Positions 1-8,045 of a DNA stretch of 26,232 nucleotides are shown here, piece after piece. The notes beneath the pieces are model-generated. The model searched no databases, was not told where the DNA came from, and worked only from the letters and a program-made list of their open reading frames with translations. The DNA comes from CADEDH01 sp047971245 (GTDB lineage: Bacteria > Actinomycetota > Acidimicrobiia > Acidimicrobiales > SZUA-35): the NCBI GenBank assembly GCA_047971245.1, contig JBKDZN010000197.1:1-26232 (forward strand), given 5' to 3'. Position numbers and translations under genes: made by a program. Within the stretch, counting starts at the first letter, position 1; every line of letters begins with the position of its first letter.

Positions 1-1
1 G

Positions 2-745
2 AGCGTGGCCTCGCTGGCCGACGCCGCACCCGGACGGTTCACCGTCGGGATCGGGTCGTCGTCGAACGTCATCGTCGAACGTTGGAACGGGATCCCTTTC
101 GTGGAGCCGTACCGCCACACCCGGGACATGGTCCGTTTCCTCCACGACGCCCTCGACGGGGAGAAGGTCCAGCAGGAGTACGACACATTCACCGTGTCGG
201 GGTTCCGGCTGGGGGTGAAGCCGGAACAGAAACCGAAGATCCTGGTCGCCGCCCTGCGGGAGGGGATGCTCAGGATGGCGGGCCGGGAGGCCGACGGCGC
301 CATCATCAACTGGCTGTCGGCCGATGACGTCGGTACGGTTGCCCCGATCGTCCAGGCCCAGGGCGCGGAGCCGGGGAGCAAGGAGATCGTGGCCCGGATC
401 TTCGTGTGCCCCAGCACCGACGCCGACGCGGTGCGGGCCGGGGCCCGTCGGGCCATCGCCGCCTATCTCAACGTCCCCGTCTACGCCGACTTCCATCGCT
501 GGATCGGGCGGGGTGACCGGCTGGAGGCCATGTGGTCGGCCTGGTCGTCCGGCGACCGGGCGGCCGCCTTGGAGGCCATCACCGACGATGTCGTCGACGA
601 ACTGATCGTGCACGGTTCCCCGGAGGCGTGCCGGGAGCACATCGGCCGGTACGTCGAGAACGGGGTGACGGTCCCCGCCCTGGCCGTGATGGGGTTCGCC
701 GGGGTCGACCCGGCCCAGGCCATCGAGGACCTGGCGCCCCGGTAG
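2..745 (+). CDS. LLM-class (F420-dependent type) oxidoreductase, 5' partial
   Basis: C-terminal part of a luciferase-like monooxygenase-fold flavin/F420 oxidoreductase, a family that usually runs to 300-350 residues; about 247 are present. The frame is open to the left edge, so the GTG at 5 is probably internal. Visible family features are GRFTVGIGSSS near the start, a long middle segment with EPYRHTRDMVRFLHDAL, and the typical ending in which a PEACREHIGRYVENGV stretch precedes a short hydrophobic strand. These proteins are soluble cytoplasmic enzymes that use reduced F420 or FMN; substrate cannot be told from sequence. The gene converges on the ATPase gene that ends at 786, with a hairpin between them. 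Confidence 0.85.
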   Translation, partial: SVASLADAAPGRFTVGIGSSSNVIVERWNGIPFVEPYRHTRDMVRFLHDALDGEKVQQEYDTFTVSGFRLGVKPEQKPKILVAALREGMLRMAGREADGAIINWLSADDVGTVAPIVQAQGAEPGSKEIVARIFVCPSTDADAVRAGARRAIAAYLNVPVYADFHRWIGRGDRLEAMWSAWSSGDRAAALEAITDDVVDELIVHGSPEACREHIGRYVENGVTVPALAVMGFAGVDPAQAIEDLAPR

Positions 746-750
746 GGGGC

Positions 751-770
751 TCGTCGCCGTCCGGCGACGA
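751..770. terminator. Bidirectional hairpin between convergent genes
   Basis: TCGTCGCC and GGCGACGA form a perfect 8-bp stem around the tetraloop GTCC (a ninth G-C pair is possible with a two-base loop). It lies six bases after the oxidoreductase stop and 16 bases beyond the stop of the opposing ATPase gene. No T-tract follows on either strand, which is common for high-GC actinobacterial hairpins, so termination is inferred from shape and place. Confidence 0.6.
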
Positions 771-785
771 CCGGGGCCGGCCCGA

Positions 786-3239
786 TCAGCGGTCGGTGGG
801 GATCCAGATCAGGAGCAGTTCGTCGACGGTCACGTCGGCCTTCTCCAACGGGATCTCCACCGATTCGACATTGGTCGCCTTGTCGCTCCACTCCTGGTCG
901 ATCTCGATGACCGCCTCGGCCAGGTCGGCTTCCACCTGGTCGACCTGGTCGACCTTGTCGGCCACCCGGCGGCGGGCCGTTTCCAGGGAGGCGTCGCCGG
1001 TGGCGGAACGGCGTTGGCCCGACGACATCCTGCGGGCCGCGGCGGCCAGGCCCCGGGTCCGGCTGCGCCCGCCGAGCAGGCTGCCGAGGACACTCGCCCC
1101 GATGTCGATGATCTGATGCTGCCGGTTGGCCGACGAGCGGGCCTCGAGCTCGTCCACCCGGTCCTGGGCCGAGGCGACCGCCTGGTTGAGGGAGTCCAGC
1201 TTCTTCTCCAGCTTGTCGCGGATCCCGGCCGTCTCGGCGTCGGCCGCGTCCTCGGCGGCCTCGGCGCACCGGGCGGCGAACGCCTCGGCGGTCTCCCCGG
1301 GGCGGGACCAGAGCTTGAGGTCGGGATTGTGGAGCAGGGTCAGGGTCTGGGTGGAGGTCACCTCGGCCCGGATCTCGCTCCCGGCCGATCGCAGCGCGGA
1401 CGCCGTCAGTTTCGTCCCGGGCAGGACGTAGACGGCGCCCTCGGGTGCGATGTCGCTCAGGTCGCGCTCGTCGTAGTCGACGCTGATCGCGGCGCCGAGG
1501 TCGATCCGGTCCCCGCCGAGGGGGATGACGGCCTCCCACTCCTGCTGATGCCGGAGATCGGCCTTGGTGTCGTCGAAGGTCATCTCGACCCGGGTGGCCA
1601 GGGCGGGCACGAGCCGGGCCCCGCCGGGGACGCCGCCCACGGCGCCCAGCCACGGGGCCGCCGCGGTCACATAGCGCACCGCGGTGCCGTCCGGCGCCTC
1701 GGGTGGGACCGGTGACTCGTCGTCCGCCATCGGGGTGCCGTCCCCGGCGGGGGTGTCGGTGGCGGGGGCTTCGGTGGTGGGGGGACCCTCGGCCACCGAC
1801 GGCGGGGCGGCGCCCGGACCGGTGGCCACGACCGGGTCGCCGGCGCCGGTGGTGCCGGGGCGGCCGGCCATCAGCCGGCTGATCTGATCACCGGTGAGGG
1901 GGCCGGCCAGGTAGGACATTGCCCAGCGGGACCCGAGGAGGGGGAGGGCCGCGGTCGAGGTCGAGCGGTGCACGAACTGGCGTTTGCCGAGCCCGCTGAT
2001 CGTGTCGCCCACGGCCCCGACGTCGGTCAGGCCGTCCGCCGAGCGCAGCCCGTCGACCAGCCGGTTCTTGTCCTGCTCGGTCTGGAGGCGGCCGATGAGC
2101 CAGGTGCCGGCATTGCTGATCGCCTTGTAGTCGAGATCGACCGGGTTCTGGGTGGCCAGGACCAACCCGACCCCAAACGCCCGGGCCTGCTTGAGCAGGG
2201 TCAGGATGGGCTTCTTGGCCGGCGGGTTGCCCACCGGCGGGGCCAGACCCATCACCTCGTCGACGTAGACCAGCACCCGGAGCTGGCCGGTGCCCGGCTG
2301 GCTCCGCATCCAGCTGACCAGCTTGCTCAGCACCAGGGTGACGGCGAACTGCCGTTCGGCGTCGCTCAGGTGGCTGATCGCCACCACCGCGGCCCTGGGG
2401 GCGCCCTCGGCGGTCCACAACATGGATCCGATGTCGAGCGGTTCCCCGGTGGCCCAGGTCGAGAAGCTGGCCGAGGCGAGCAGCCCGTTGAGCTGCGTGG
2501 CCAGTTTCCGGCGATCGTCGGGCGGGAAGAAGGTGTCGAGATCCATCACCCCGAGCTTGCGGATCGGGGGGTCGAGCAGTTGGGCCAGCACGGTGGCCAG
2601 ATCGGCCGGTTGGCCGGCGTCCCACAGGCGAGCCAACAGGTTGACCAGCAGGATGTGCTCGCGGCCCGAGAGGGGGTCGCTCTCCACCCCGACCAAACCC
2701 AGCAGCCCGGTCACGATGCCGTCGAGCTCGTCCTGGCGGACGTTCGGGTCGGTGGTGTCGGGGGCGGACAGGCGGCCGAGCACGTCGAGGGGGACCCCGT
2801 TGGTGGACCCCGGGGTGTAGATCGTCACCTCGGCCGTCTCGCGGAGCCGGGCCACCTCGTCGGGCCCGAGCCCCCAGGAGGCCAGCCCGTCCCGCCACTC
2901 GGCGGCGGTCTCGGCGGCCAGCTCGGCCACCGACCGGTTGGCCACCCGGGCCGCTCCCGGATCGATCCAGGGCTCGAAGTCGGCCGGCTCCAGGGCGGGG
3001 AACGTCAGGGCCAGGTTGCCGAGATCCCCCTTGGGGTCGATGGCCAACACCGGCACCCCCGAGAGCAGGGCCTCTTCCAGGGTGACGATCCCGAGCCCGG
3101 TCTTGCCGGATCCGGTCATCCCGACGATGACGCCGTGGGTGGTGAGATCCGCCGAGGCCAATAGCAGGGGGTCGCCGCTGCGGTTGCCGTCACCGTCGAG
3201 GCCCTCGCCGATGTACCACTGGCCAACAGATCGTTCCAT
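786..3239 (-). CDS. HerA/VirB4-type P-loop ATPase with C-terminal coiled coils
   Basis: 817-residue ATPase of the FtsK-HerA superfamily. Walker A is GMTGSGKT at residues 40-47, followed by VLAIDPKGD; Walker B is LVYVDEVMG near residue 325, followed by a KQARAFGVGLVLATQNP stretch typical of HerA-like motors. A Pro/Ala/Thr-rich linker (about 457-517) joins the motor to a C-terminal part with two predicted coiled coils (about 666-710 and 746-790) flanking a small Gly-rich segment. The ATG at 3239 (MERSVGQWYIGEG) is preferred over an upstream GTG at 3296 because homology-like sequence begins there; no strong ribosome binding site is visible. HerA relatives pump or remodel DNA, but no NurA nuclease or conjugation gene lies nearby, so the role is unknown. 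Divergent from the crotonase at 3347. Confidence 0.85.
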   Translation of the reverse strand: MERSVGQWYIGEGLDGDGNRSGDPLLLASADLTTHGVIVGMTGSGKTGLGIVTLEEALLSGVPVLAIDPKGDLGNLALTFPALEPADFEPWIDPGAARVANRSVAELAAETAAEWRDGLASWGLGPDEVARLRETAEVTIYTPGSTNGVPLDVLGRLSAPDTTDPNVRQDELDGIVTGLLGLVGVESDPLSGREHILLVNLLARLWDAGQPADLATVLAQLLDPPIRKLGVMDLDTFFPPDDRRKLATQLNGLLASASFSTWATGEPLDIGSMLWTAEGAPRAAVVAISHLSDAERQFAVTLVLSKLVSWMRSQPGTGQLRVLVYVDEVMGLAPPVGNPPAKKPILTLLKQARAFGVGLVLATQNPVDLDYKAISNAGTWLIGRLQTEQDKNRLVDGLRSADGLTDVGAVGDTISGLGKRQFVHRSTSTAALPLLGSRWAMSYLAGPLTGDQISRLMAGRPGTTGAGDPVVATGPGAAPPSVAEGPPTTEAPATDTPAGDGTPMADDESPVPPEAPDGTAVRYVTAAAPWLGAVGGVPGGARLVPALATRVEMTFDDTKADLRHQQEWEAVIPLGGDRIDLGAAISVDYDERDLSDIAPEGAVYVLPGTKLTASALRSAGSEIRAEVTSTQTLTLLHNPDLKLWSRPGETAEAFAARCAEAAEDAADAETAGIRDKLEKKLDSLNQAVASAQDRVDELEARSSANRQHQIIDIGASVLGSLLGGRSRTRGLAAAARRMSSGQRRSATGDASLETARRRVADKVDQVDQVEADLAEAVIEIDQEWSDKATNVESVEIPLEKADVTVDELLLIWIPTDR

Positions 3240-3332
3240 GGGTTCACCATCGCACGACCGCACCCGGTTCGCACCCACCCGGCCCCGGGTGGTCACACCG
3301 GGGGATTTTCGATCCGGCGCGGTGGCCTCGGT

Positions 3333-3338
3333 TAGCCT
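3333..3338 (+). promoter_or_regulatory. -10-like box TAGCCT of a leaderless transcript
   Basis: TAGCCT lies eight bases before the ATG at 3347, the spacing expected if transcription starts at or next to the start codon. No Shine-Dalgarno sequence is present. One of seven similar boxes in this window. Confidence 0.55.
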
Positions 3339-3346
3339 CCGGCGTC

Positions 3347-4132
3347 ATGGAATCGCACGAACTGGAAACCCTCCTGGTCGACGTGTCCGGCAACGGGGTG
3401 GTCACTGTCACCCTCAATCGGCCGGAGAAGAAGAACGCGGCCAACGGTGTCATGTGGCAGGAGCTGCGCGACACCTGGAACGCCATCGGCCTCGATCCCA
3501 CCGTCCGGTGTGTGGTCATGACCGGTGCCGGTGACGCGTTCTGCAGCGGGGCCGACCTGTCGGGCCAGAGCTCCGACCGTCATCAGCTCCAGGCCATGAA
3601 CATGATCCACATGACGGTGCACGCCATGCAGACGATCATGGTGCCGATCATCGCCAAGGTGAACGGTGTGGCCGCCGGGGCCGGGATGAACATGGCGCTG
3701 GCCTGCGATCTGATCGTGGCCAGCGACCAGGCCCGGTTCAGTGAGATCTTCGCCAAGCGGGGCCTCACCGTCGACTTCGGCGGAACCTGGATCCTCCCCC
3801 GCCTCATCGGGCTCCACAAGGCCAAGGAGCTGGCGTTCTTCGCCGACATCGTCACCGCCGAGGAGGCCGAGCGCTACGGGTTCGTCAACCGGGTCGTGCC
3901 CCACGCCGAACTCGACGGTTTCGTGACCGACTGGGCCGACCGACTGGCTGCGGGCCCACCCCTCGCCGTCTCCATGACCAAGCGGTTGCTCACCCTCAAC
4001 GCCACCAACGACTTCACCACCGCGCTCGAGGCCGAAGGCTTGGCCCAGACGGTCAACTTCGGTACGTCCGACACCCGCGAGGCGGTCCAGGCCTTTCTCG
4101 ACAAGCGGCAGCCCGAGTTCAAGGGACGATAG
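3347..4132 (+). CDS. Enoyl-CoA hydratase/isomerase family protein, PaaG-like
   Basis: 261-residue crotonase-fold protein acting on acyl-CoA thioesters. The oxyanion-hole segments are clear (AFCSGADLSG near 65 and VNGVAAGAG near 106-113). The two Glu residues of classical hydratases are absent: the position of rat Glu144 is Asn115 and that of Glu164 is Phe135. Instead Asp143 sits in LTVDFGGTW, as in PaaG-type isomerases, so double-bond isomerisation or a related reaction fits better than simple hydration. Start at 3347 follows a TAGCCT box by eight bases. The gene stands alone, divergent from the HerA-like ATPase. Exact substrate is not visible. Confidence 0.88.
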   Translation: MESHELETLLVDVSGNGVVTVTLNRPEKKNAANGVMWQELRDTWNAIGLDPTVRCVVMTGAGDAFCSGADLSGQSSDRHQLQAMNMIHMTVHAMQTIMVPIIAKVNGVAAGAGMNMALACDLIVASDQARFSEIFAKRGLTVDFGGTWILPRLIGLHKAKELAFFADIVTAEEAERYGFVNRVVPHAELDGFVTDWADRLAAGPPLAVSMTKRLLTLNATNDFTTALEAEGLAQTVNFGTSDTREAVQAFLDKRQPEFKGR

Positions 4133-4171
4133 GGCGCGGCTGCGGTCGGAGTGACGAATAGCTCTTGACAA

Positions 4172-4197
4172 CCGGCCGGGGCCCGTTGGCCGGCCGG
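4172..4197 (+). terminator. Hairpin after the crotonase gene
   Basis: CCGGCCGG occurs at 4172-4179 and again at 4190-4197; being self-complementary the two copies form an 8-bp stem with a 10-base loop. It lies 39 bases after the crotonase stop. No T-tract follows. Confidence 0.5.
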
Positions 4198-4274
4198 GCC
4201 GAGGTCAGATTCGAGAAACGGGTTGTTTTCCCTGGCCCGGGCCACGCGGATGCGAGCCGGGCGGGATCATGGTC

Positions 4275-4371
4275 TACAGTGGCGGTCATTGCGGAAGTCC
4301 CCCTCCTCCGGGAATCGGCGGATGACCGCTGCGGTTGTTCAGTTGCACATGGACCCTCCGAGGAGGATCGG
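4275..4371 (+). promoter_or_regulatory. Possible promoter and leader with anti-Shine-Dalgarno pairing
   Basis: TACAGT (4275-4280) resembles the TANNNT boxes seen elsewhere in the window and would give a leader of about 85 bases for the small gene at 4372. In this leader CCTCCTC (4302-4308) is fully complementary to GAGGAGG (4360-4366), which contains the ribosome binding site, and a second CCTCC (4355-4359) lies directly beside the site. The ribosome binding site could thus be masked in one fold and free in another. Upstream, 4133-4274 holds only the hairpin at 4172 and an isolated TTGACA at 4165 with no partner box. Confidence 0.35.
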
Positions 4372-4557
4372 ATGACTGAGGTCGAAGTTCCCGTCGCGAT
4401 GATTGACGTCAACACACCGATCGAGGAAGCGCTCGCGCTGATCGATCGGGGTCTGGGCGGTATGTCTGACCGTCAGCTCGTATCGACAGCCGAGGTGACT
4501 GACCTCTTGCTCGACGTGCGTTCCCTGCTGAGTGATTCGGCGATGAGCGCGAGTTGA
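4372..4557 (+). CDS. Small hypothetical protein, 61 residues
   Basis: Unrecognised small acidic protein beginning MTEVEVPVAMIDVNTPIEEA. An AGGAGGA ribosome binding site at 4361-4367 sits five bases before the ATG, the strongest in the window, and decides this start over an in-frame ATG at 4165 whose extra 69 residues look non-coding. The body reads as two amphipathic helices (about 16-30 and 40-55), with no Cys, no membrane segment and no known motif. Codon choice includes gta, tct, cgt and ggt, less extreme in G+C than its neighbours, which may indicate high expression or a different origin. It converges on the kinase-phosphatase gene. It may be a helical regulator or binding partner, but nothing in the sequence proves a role. 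Confidence 0.7.
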   Translation: MTEVEVPVAMIDVNTPIEEALALIDRGLGGMSDRQLVSTAEVTDLLLDVRSLLSDSAMSAS

Positions 4558-4581
4558 CCGCGATCCGGTGACGTTGCCAAC

Positions 4582-4606
4582 GACCGCCGATGATCGGTTG
4601 GCGGTC
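4582..4606. terminator. Bidirectional hairpin between convergent genes
   Basis: GACCGCC (4582-4588) pairs with GGCGGTC (4600-4606), a 7-bp stem whose loop can fold further (CCGAT/ATCGG). It overlaps the stop codon of the minus-strand kinase-phosphatase gene and follows the small gene by 24 bases. Confidence 0.5.
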
Positions 4607-5879
4607 AGCGGTCCCGTAGCGGCCAGACCCGCCGGACCGCGGCGGCGAACAACCAGCCGAGCAGGGCGCCCGCCACCACGTCGGAGGCGTGGTGCATCCG
4701 GTTGTGGATCCGGCTGGTGGCCACCGTGGCCGCCGTGGCCACCCACAACGGCCGGAGCGACGGGGCGGCGTCGGAGAGCAGGGACGCGGCCAGCGTGGCC
4801 GAACTGGCGTGCCCGCTGGGGAAACTCTGGGTGCGGGGCCGGCGCACCTCGTAGGTCCGGTCCTCGAGCAGGGGGGGTCGTTCCCGGCGAATGAACTGCT
4901 TGATCACCCCATTCACCAGGATCGACTCCACCCCGAGCGCCACCGCGAGCCGGAGGGCGTGGGGTCGCCGGCGGGGCGAGACCACCGCCATGGCGATGCC
5001 GATGGCGTGCCACAGCTTCGAGTAGTCGGCGCTCTCGCTGGCCGCGTAGGCCACCCAGTCCGTGGTCCGGTGGCCGCGAAGGGGGGCCACCAACCGGTCG
5101 ACGGTGTCGTCGAACCGACGCACCAGTCCGAGCGCGGCCGCCCGCCAACCCGTCGGCCCGGGGTCGTCGCCCGTCTGTCGGGGGTCGGGCACCGGGCCCG
5201 GCCCGCCGGTCGGGGCGGGGCCGGGGTCCGGGTCGACCACCGCGGGGACCTGCTCGCCCGCCGGTCGGAACAGGGCCACCACGGCGTCGGCCACCTGCTC
5301 GGGGGTGCGGTCATCCGTGGTTACCGGCAGGAACTGGGCGTAGCGTTCGTGACGCTCGGCCAGCAGTTCGGCCACCCGGGCGGCCGGATCGGGGGCATCG
5401 GCCAGCAACGGACGCTCGGCCAGGCCCCCGTCACCGCGGAGGCGGGCGATGATCGTGTCGGCGGTGGCGGTGAGCCAGACCACCGCCGCCCCCGGGGCCA
5501 GGGTGGCCGCAGTGCCGTCGTCGAGCATGAACCCGCCGCCGGTGGAGATGACCAGACCCGGCCGATCGGCCAGCTCCGCGGCGAGGATTCGTTCCAGGGC
5601 CCGGAACCCGGCTTCCCCCCGGGCGGCGAAGATCTCGGGGATGGCTCCGTACCGCTCGGTCAGGACCCGGTCGGTGTCGACGAGCTCGTAGCCGAGCCGT
5701 TCGGCGAGGACCCGGCCCACCGTGGTCTTGCCGGTGCCCATGAAGCCGGTGAGCACGATCGAGCGGGCGTCGTCGGCCGGCCGGGCCGTGGATCCGGCCC
5801 GATCGGCCGCCGGTAGGGGCGGGGGCCAGGACGGGGGCGGTGCGGTGGGGCGGGGTCGGGGAGCGGAGGCGTGGGTCAT
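4605..5879 (-). CDS. Shikimate kinase-PAP2 phosphatase fusion protein
   Basis: 424 residues with two complete catalytic domains. Residues 38-205 are shikimate-kinase-like: Walker A GFMGTGKTTVG (45-55), DTDR (68-71), GFRALE (91-96), STGGG (112-116), lid ERPLL (155-159) and an Arg in AERHERY (174-180) at the place of M. tuberculosis AroK Arg136, so ATP and shikimate contacts look intact. After a Pro/Gly-rich linker (about 207-244) comes a PAP2 acid-phosphatase domain: K327 to RP (334-335), FPSGH (353-357) and SR-N5-H-N3-D (389-400), with weakly hydrophobic helices at about 290-300, 310-325, 378-388 and 402-415. The kinase would make shikimate 3-phosphate for the aromatic pathway; the PAP2 part would dephosphorylate a lipid or nucleotide phosphate. 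No aro gene is adjacent. ATG 5879 is chosen because earlier codons overlap the divergent gene. Confidence 0.85.
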   Translation of the reverse strand: MTHASAPRPRPTAPPPSWPPPLPAADRAGSTARPADDARSIVLTGFMGTGKTTVGRVLAERLGYELVDTDRVLTERYGAIPEIFAARGEAGFRALERILAAELADRPGLVISTGGGFMLDDGTAATLAPGAAVVWLTATADTIIARLRGDGGLAERPLLADAPDPAARVAELLAERHERYAQFLPVTTDDRTPEQVADAVVALFRPAGEQVPAVVDPDPGPAPTGGPGPVPDPRQTGDDPGPTGWRAAALGLVRRFDDTVDRLVAPLRGHRTTDWVAYAASESADYSKLWHAIGIAMAVVSPRRRPHALRLAVALGVESILVNGVIKQFIRRERPPLLEDRTYEVRRPRTQSFPSGHASSATLAASLLSDAAPSLRPLWVATAATVATSRIHNRMHHASDVVAGALLGWLFAAAVRRVWPLRDR

Positions 5880-5905
5880 GGGCGAAGTCAGGGTCGGATC
5901 CGGGC

Positions 5906-5911
5906 AGGCTA
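5906..5911 (-). promoter_or_regulatory. -10-like box TAGCCT upstream of the kinase-phosphatase gene
   Basis: On the minus strand TAGCCT, identical to the box before the crotonase at 3347, lies 26 bases before the ATG at 5879, giving a short leader of roughly 20 bases. It is in the 61-base divergent gap shared with the oxidoreductase gene. Confidence 0.35.
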
Positions 5912-5940
5912 CCCGGCCGGTTCTGCTAGAAACGGCGGTG

Positions 5941-6978
5941 ATGATCGCTTCTTCCCGCCATGGCGTCGACCCGGACGCGCCCGTCGACCCACCGGCGCCG
6001 GGGGGCGCCGTCCGGTTCGGCGTGTTGGGCGCGGCTCGGATCGCGCCCAAGGCCCTGATCAGGCCCATCGCCGCGATCGACGGGGCCGTCGTCACCGTCG
6101 TCGCCGCCCGGGACCGGTTCCGGGCCGAGGCGTTCGCCGCCGAGCACGGCATCCCGACCGTGGTGGACGACTACGCAGCCGTGGTCACCTCCGATCAGGT
6201 GGACGTGGTCTACAACCCGCTGCCCATGTCCCTCCACGCCCACTGGACCATCGCCGCGATGGAGGCGGGAAAGCACGTCCTGTGCGAGAAACCGTTCGCC
6301 GCCAACGCCGCGGAGGCGGCCGCCATGGTGGCGGCGGCCAGCCGCACCGGACGGGTGCTGGGCGAGGCGTTCCACCACCGCTACCACCCCCTGTTCCCGC
6401 GGGTCCTCGACGAGGTCCGCTCCGGGAGGATCGGCCCGCTGCGACGGGTCGAGGCCTGGTTCTCCACCCCAGTGGCCCGACCTGATCTGCGGTGGGATTA
6501 CGCCACCGCCGGCGGGTCACTCATGGACCTCGGCTGCTATCCCATGAGCTGGGTCCGTCACGTGACCGGGGAGGAACCCGCCGTCGTGTCCGCCGCCGCG
6601 GTGGAGGGTCCACCCCGGATCGACGCCTCGATGGAGACCGAACTGGTCTTCCCGTCCGGGGTCACGGCCCGGGTACGTTCGGCCATGGACGAGCCGCGCG
6701 CGGCCGGGATGCGGATCATCGGCCGTGACGGCGGCATCGACGTCGACAATCCCATGGCCCCCCAGTCGGGCAACCGGCTCACCATCACCACCCCGGGTGG
6801 GACCACCACGGGCCCCGTCGACGCCGGTGTCAGCTACGACCACATGGTGCGGGCCTTCCTCGATCACCTCGTGCACGGGGCCCCGTTTCCCACCTCGGGG
6901 GCCGATGCCGTCGCCAACATGGCGGCCATCGACGCCGTCTACGAGGCCAGCGGTCTCGGCCGCCGGGGCGACCCCTGA
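5941..6978 (+). CDS. Gfo/Idh/MocA family oxidoreductase
   Basis: 345-residue NAD(P)-dependent dehydrogenase. The N-terminal Rossmann fold starts with FGVLGAARIA (26-35), and the family signature HVLCEKP ends at residue 118, with the Lys that shapes the active site. The C-terminal alpha/beta domain carries EAFHHRYHP and DLGCYPMSW, a pattern seen in dihydrodiol and aldose dehydrogenase-like members. Substrate is probably a sugar, polyol or cyclic diol, but cannot be fixed. Start choice: ATG 5941; a GTG directly before it (5938) is equally possible. TAGAAA ends eight bases before the ATG, an imperfect version of the leaderless box. Divergent from the kinase-phosphatase gene and convergent with the MOSC gene. 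Confidence 0.87.
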   Translation: MIASSRHGVDPDAPVDPPAPGGAVRFGVLGAARIAPKALIRPIAAIDGAVVTVVAARDRFRAEAFAAEHGIPTVVDDYAAVVTSDQVDVVYNPLPMSLHAHWTIAAMEAGKHVLCEKPFAANAAEAAAMVAAASRTGRVLGEAFHHRYHPLFPRVLDEVRSGRIGPLRRVEAWFSTPVARPDLRWDYATAGGSLMDLGCYPMSWVRHVTGEEPAVVSAAAVEGPPRIDASMETELVFPSGVTARVRSAMDEPRAAGMRIIGRDGGIDVDNPMAPQSGNRLTITTPGGTTTGPVDAGVSYDHMVRAFLDHLVHGAPFPTSGADAVANMAAIDAVYEASGLGRRGDP

Positions 6979-7019
6979 ACACGGGCCGACCCTCCCCACC
7001 CCTTGGCGCCGGGGCCCGC

Positions 7020-7901
7020 TCAGTGGCCGGGGGCCGGGATCAGCGGGGGGCGGGTGGTGGCCACGTCGACCGGGTCGCCCACCCGGATCACGGTGCCGGG
7101 CGGACCCACCGAGCAGGCCACCCCGAAGAGGCCGGCCCCTTCCAGGATCGGGCGGAGGGCGGGTGGTGCCGCCGAGGCGTCGTCGCACCAGCGGTGGGCC
7201 TTCAGGACCAGGGCCGGTTCCCGGTGACGGGTGCCGGTCTCCTGATCGACCTGGGGTACCGCGCAGCGAGGCCAGGGGACGACCTGGGTCGCCGAGGCGG
7301 CCCCGATCCCGAACCGGTCCCAGGTGTCCTCCACGAACGGCTGGTCGGTGGCCACCACCACGTTGGCCCGGAACCGTTCGACACCGAACGGTTCGGTCGC
7401 CCGGTCGGCCAGCCAGGCGGCGGAGGCGGTGCCCGCCACCAGCAGGGGAGCCAGGTCACCGAAGGCGATGGCCTGACCCGAGAACACGTTGAACGGCTCG
7501 GGGAGGGTGATGCCGGCCCCGGCCGCCAGGCCGACCAGCCGGACGTTCACCCCGAGCACGGCGCTGACCCAGGTGCCGGCCTCGTCACCGGCATCGCCGG
7601 CGACGGCGGGGACCCCGGCCAGGACGGGCACCGACGCCGGGGTGGCGCCCGGGTCGGGGTCGGCCACGGTCAGGGTGCCGTGGCCGGGAGCGGTGATCGA
7701 CAGGCCGCCGGGGACCGGCTCGGGTCGGACGGTGGCCAGGCCCGGGTGGCGGCGTTGGGTCAGGACGGTGCCGTCGCCGATCACCTGCCAGCGCCGGTCG
7801 CCGTCGAGGCCGGTCGATGCGACGGTGGCATGGATCACCTCCACCCGGTGGCAGGACTTGATGGGGTGAAGATGGATGGCTGAGACTACCCCTGCGCTCA
7901 T
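7020..7901 (-). CDS. MOSC domain-containing protein (YcbX/mARC-like)
   Basis: 293 residues. The first part (HLHPIKSCHR, then GLDGDRRWQV) is the MOSC N-terminal beta-barrel, and the C-terminal MOSC domain carries the motif PRCAVPQVDQETG with Cys213, the position that ligates molybdenum in mARC and YcbX. Members reduce N-hydroxylated compounds or transfer sulfur to the molybdenum cofactor; partners such as cytochrome b5 or a ferredoxin domain are not fused here. Start is supported by a TAGGGT box six bases upstream. Convergent with the Gfo/Idh/MocA gene; a weak CGGGCC/GGCCCG pairing in the 41-base gap is the only terminator-like element. Confidence 0.85.
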   Translation of the reverse strand: MSAGVVSAIHLHPIKSCHRVEVIHATVASTGLDGDRRWQVIGDGTVLTQRRHPGLATVRPEPVPGGLSITAPGHGTLTVADPDPGATPASVPVLAGVPAVAGDAGDEAGTWVSAVLGVNVRLVGLAAGAGITLPEPFNVFSGQAIAFGDLAPLLVAGTASAAWLADRATEPFGVERFRANVVVATDQPFVEDTWDRFGIGAASATQVVPWPRCAVPQVDQETGTRHREPALVLKAHRWCDDASAAPPALRPILEGAGLFGVACSVGPPGTVIRVGDPVDVATTRPPLIPAPGH

Positions 7902-7907
7902 GGCCAG

Positions 7908-7913
7908 ACCCTA
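7908..7913 (-). promoter_or_regulatory. -10-like box TAGGGT, leaderless
   Basis: TAGGGT on the minus strand, six bases before the ATG at 7901 of the MOSC gene, with no ribosome binding site. Confidence 0.55.
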
Positions 7914-8030
7914 GGTCAGCCGGACGGTCGGATTCGATGTCGGCGGCCCGTTCCCCGGCCGGCACCGATCGTCGAGGCTCGTCCGACCGACTCCCCTCCT
8001 GCGACCAACCACGACCGATCCGACGACCGA

Positions 8031-8044
8031 AAGCGAGCTTGCTT
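8031..8044. promoter_or_regulatory. Near-palindrome directly before a GTG start
   Basis: AAGCGAGCTTGCTT matches its own reverse complement at 12 of 14 positions and ends one base before the GTG of the first CoA-transferase. It could be an operator or an RNA hairpin at the start codon. The rest of the 144-base divergent gap (7902-8045) shows only the MOSC box. Confidence 0.25.
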
Positions 8045-8045
8045 C

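Noticed and set aside
4165..4170. TTGACA as a -35 box
   Set aside because: No -10-like sequence occurs at 16-18 bases downstream, and the next bases form the crotonase terminator hairpin.
6982..7018. Terminator CGGGCC/GGCCCG between the Gfo/Idh/MocA and MOSC genes
   Set aside because: Six-base stem with a 25-base loop is too weak to list as a feature.
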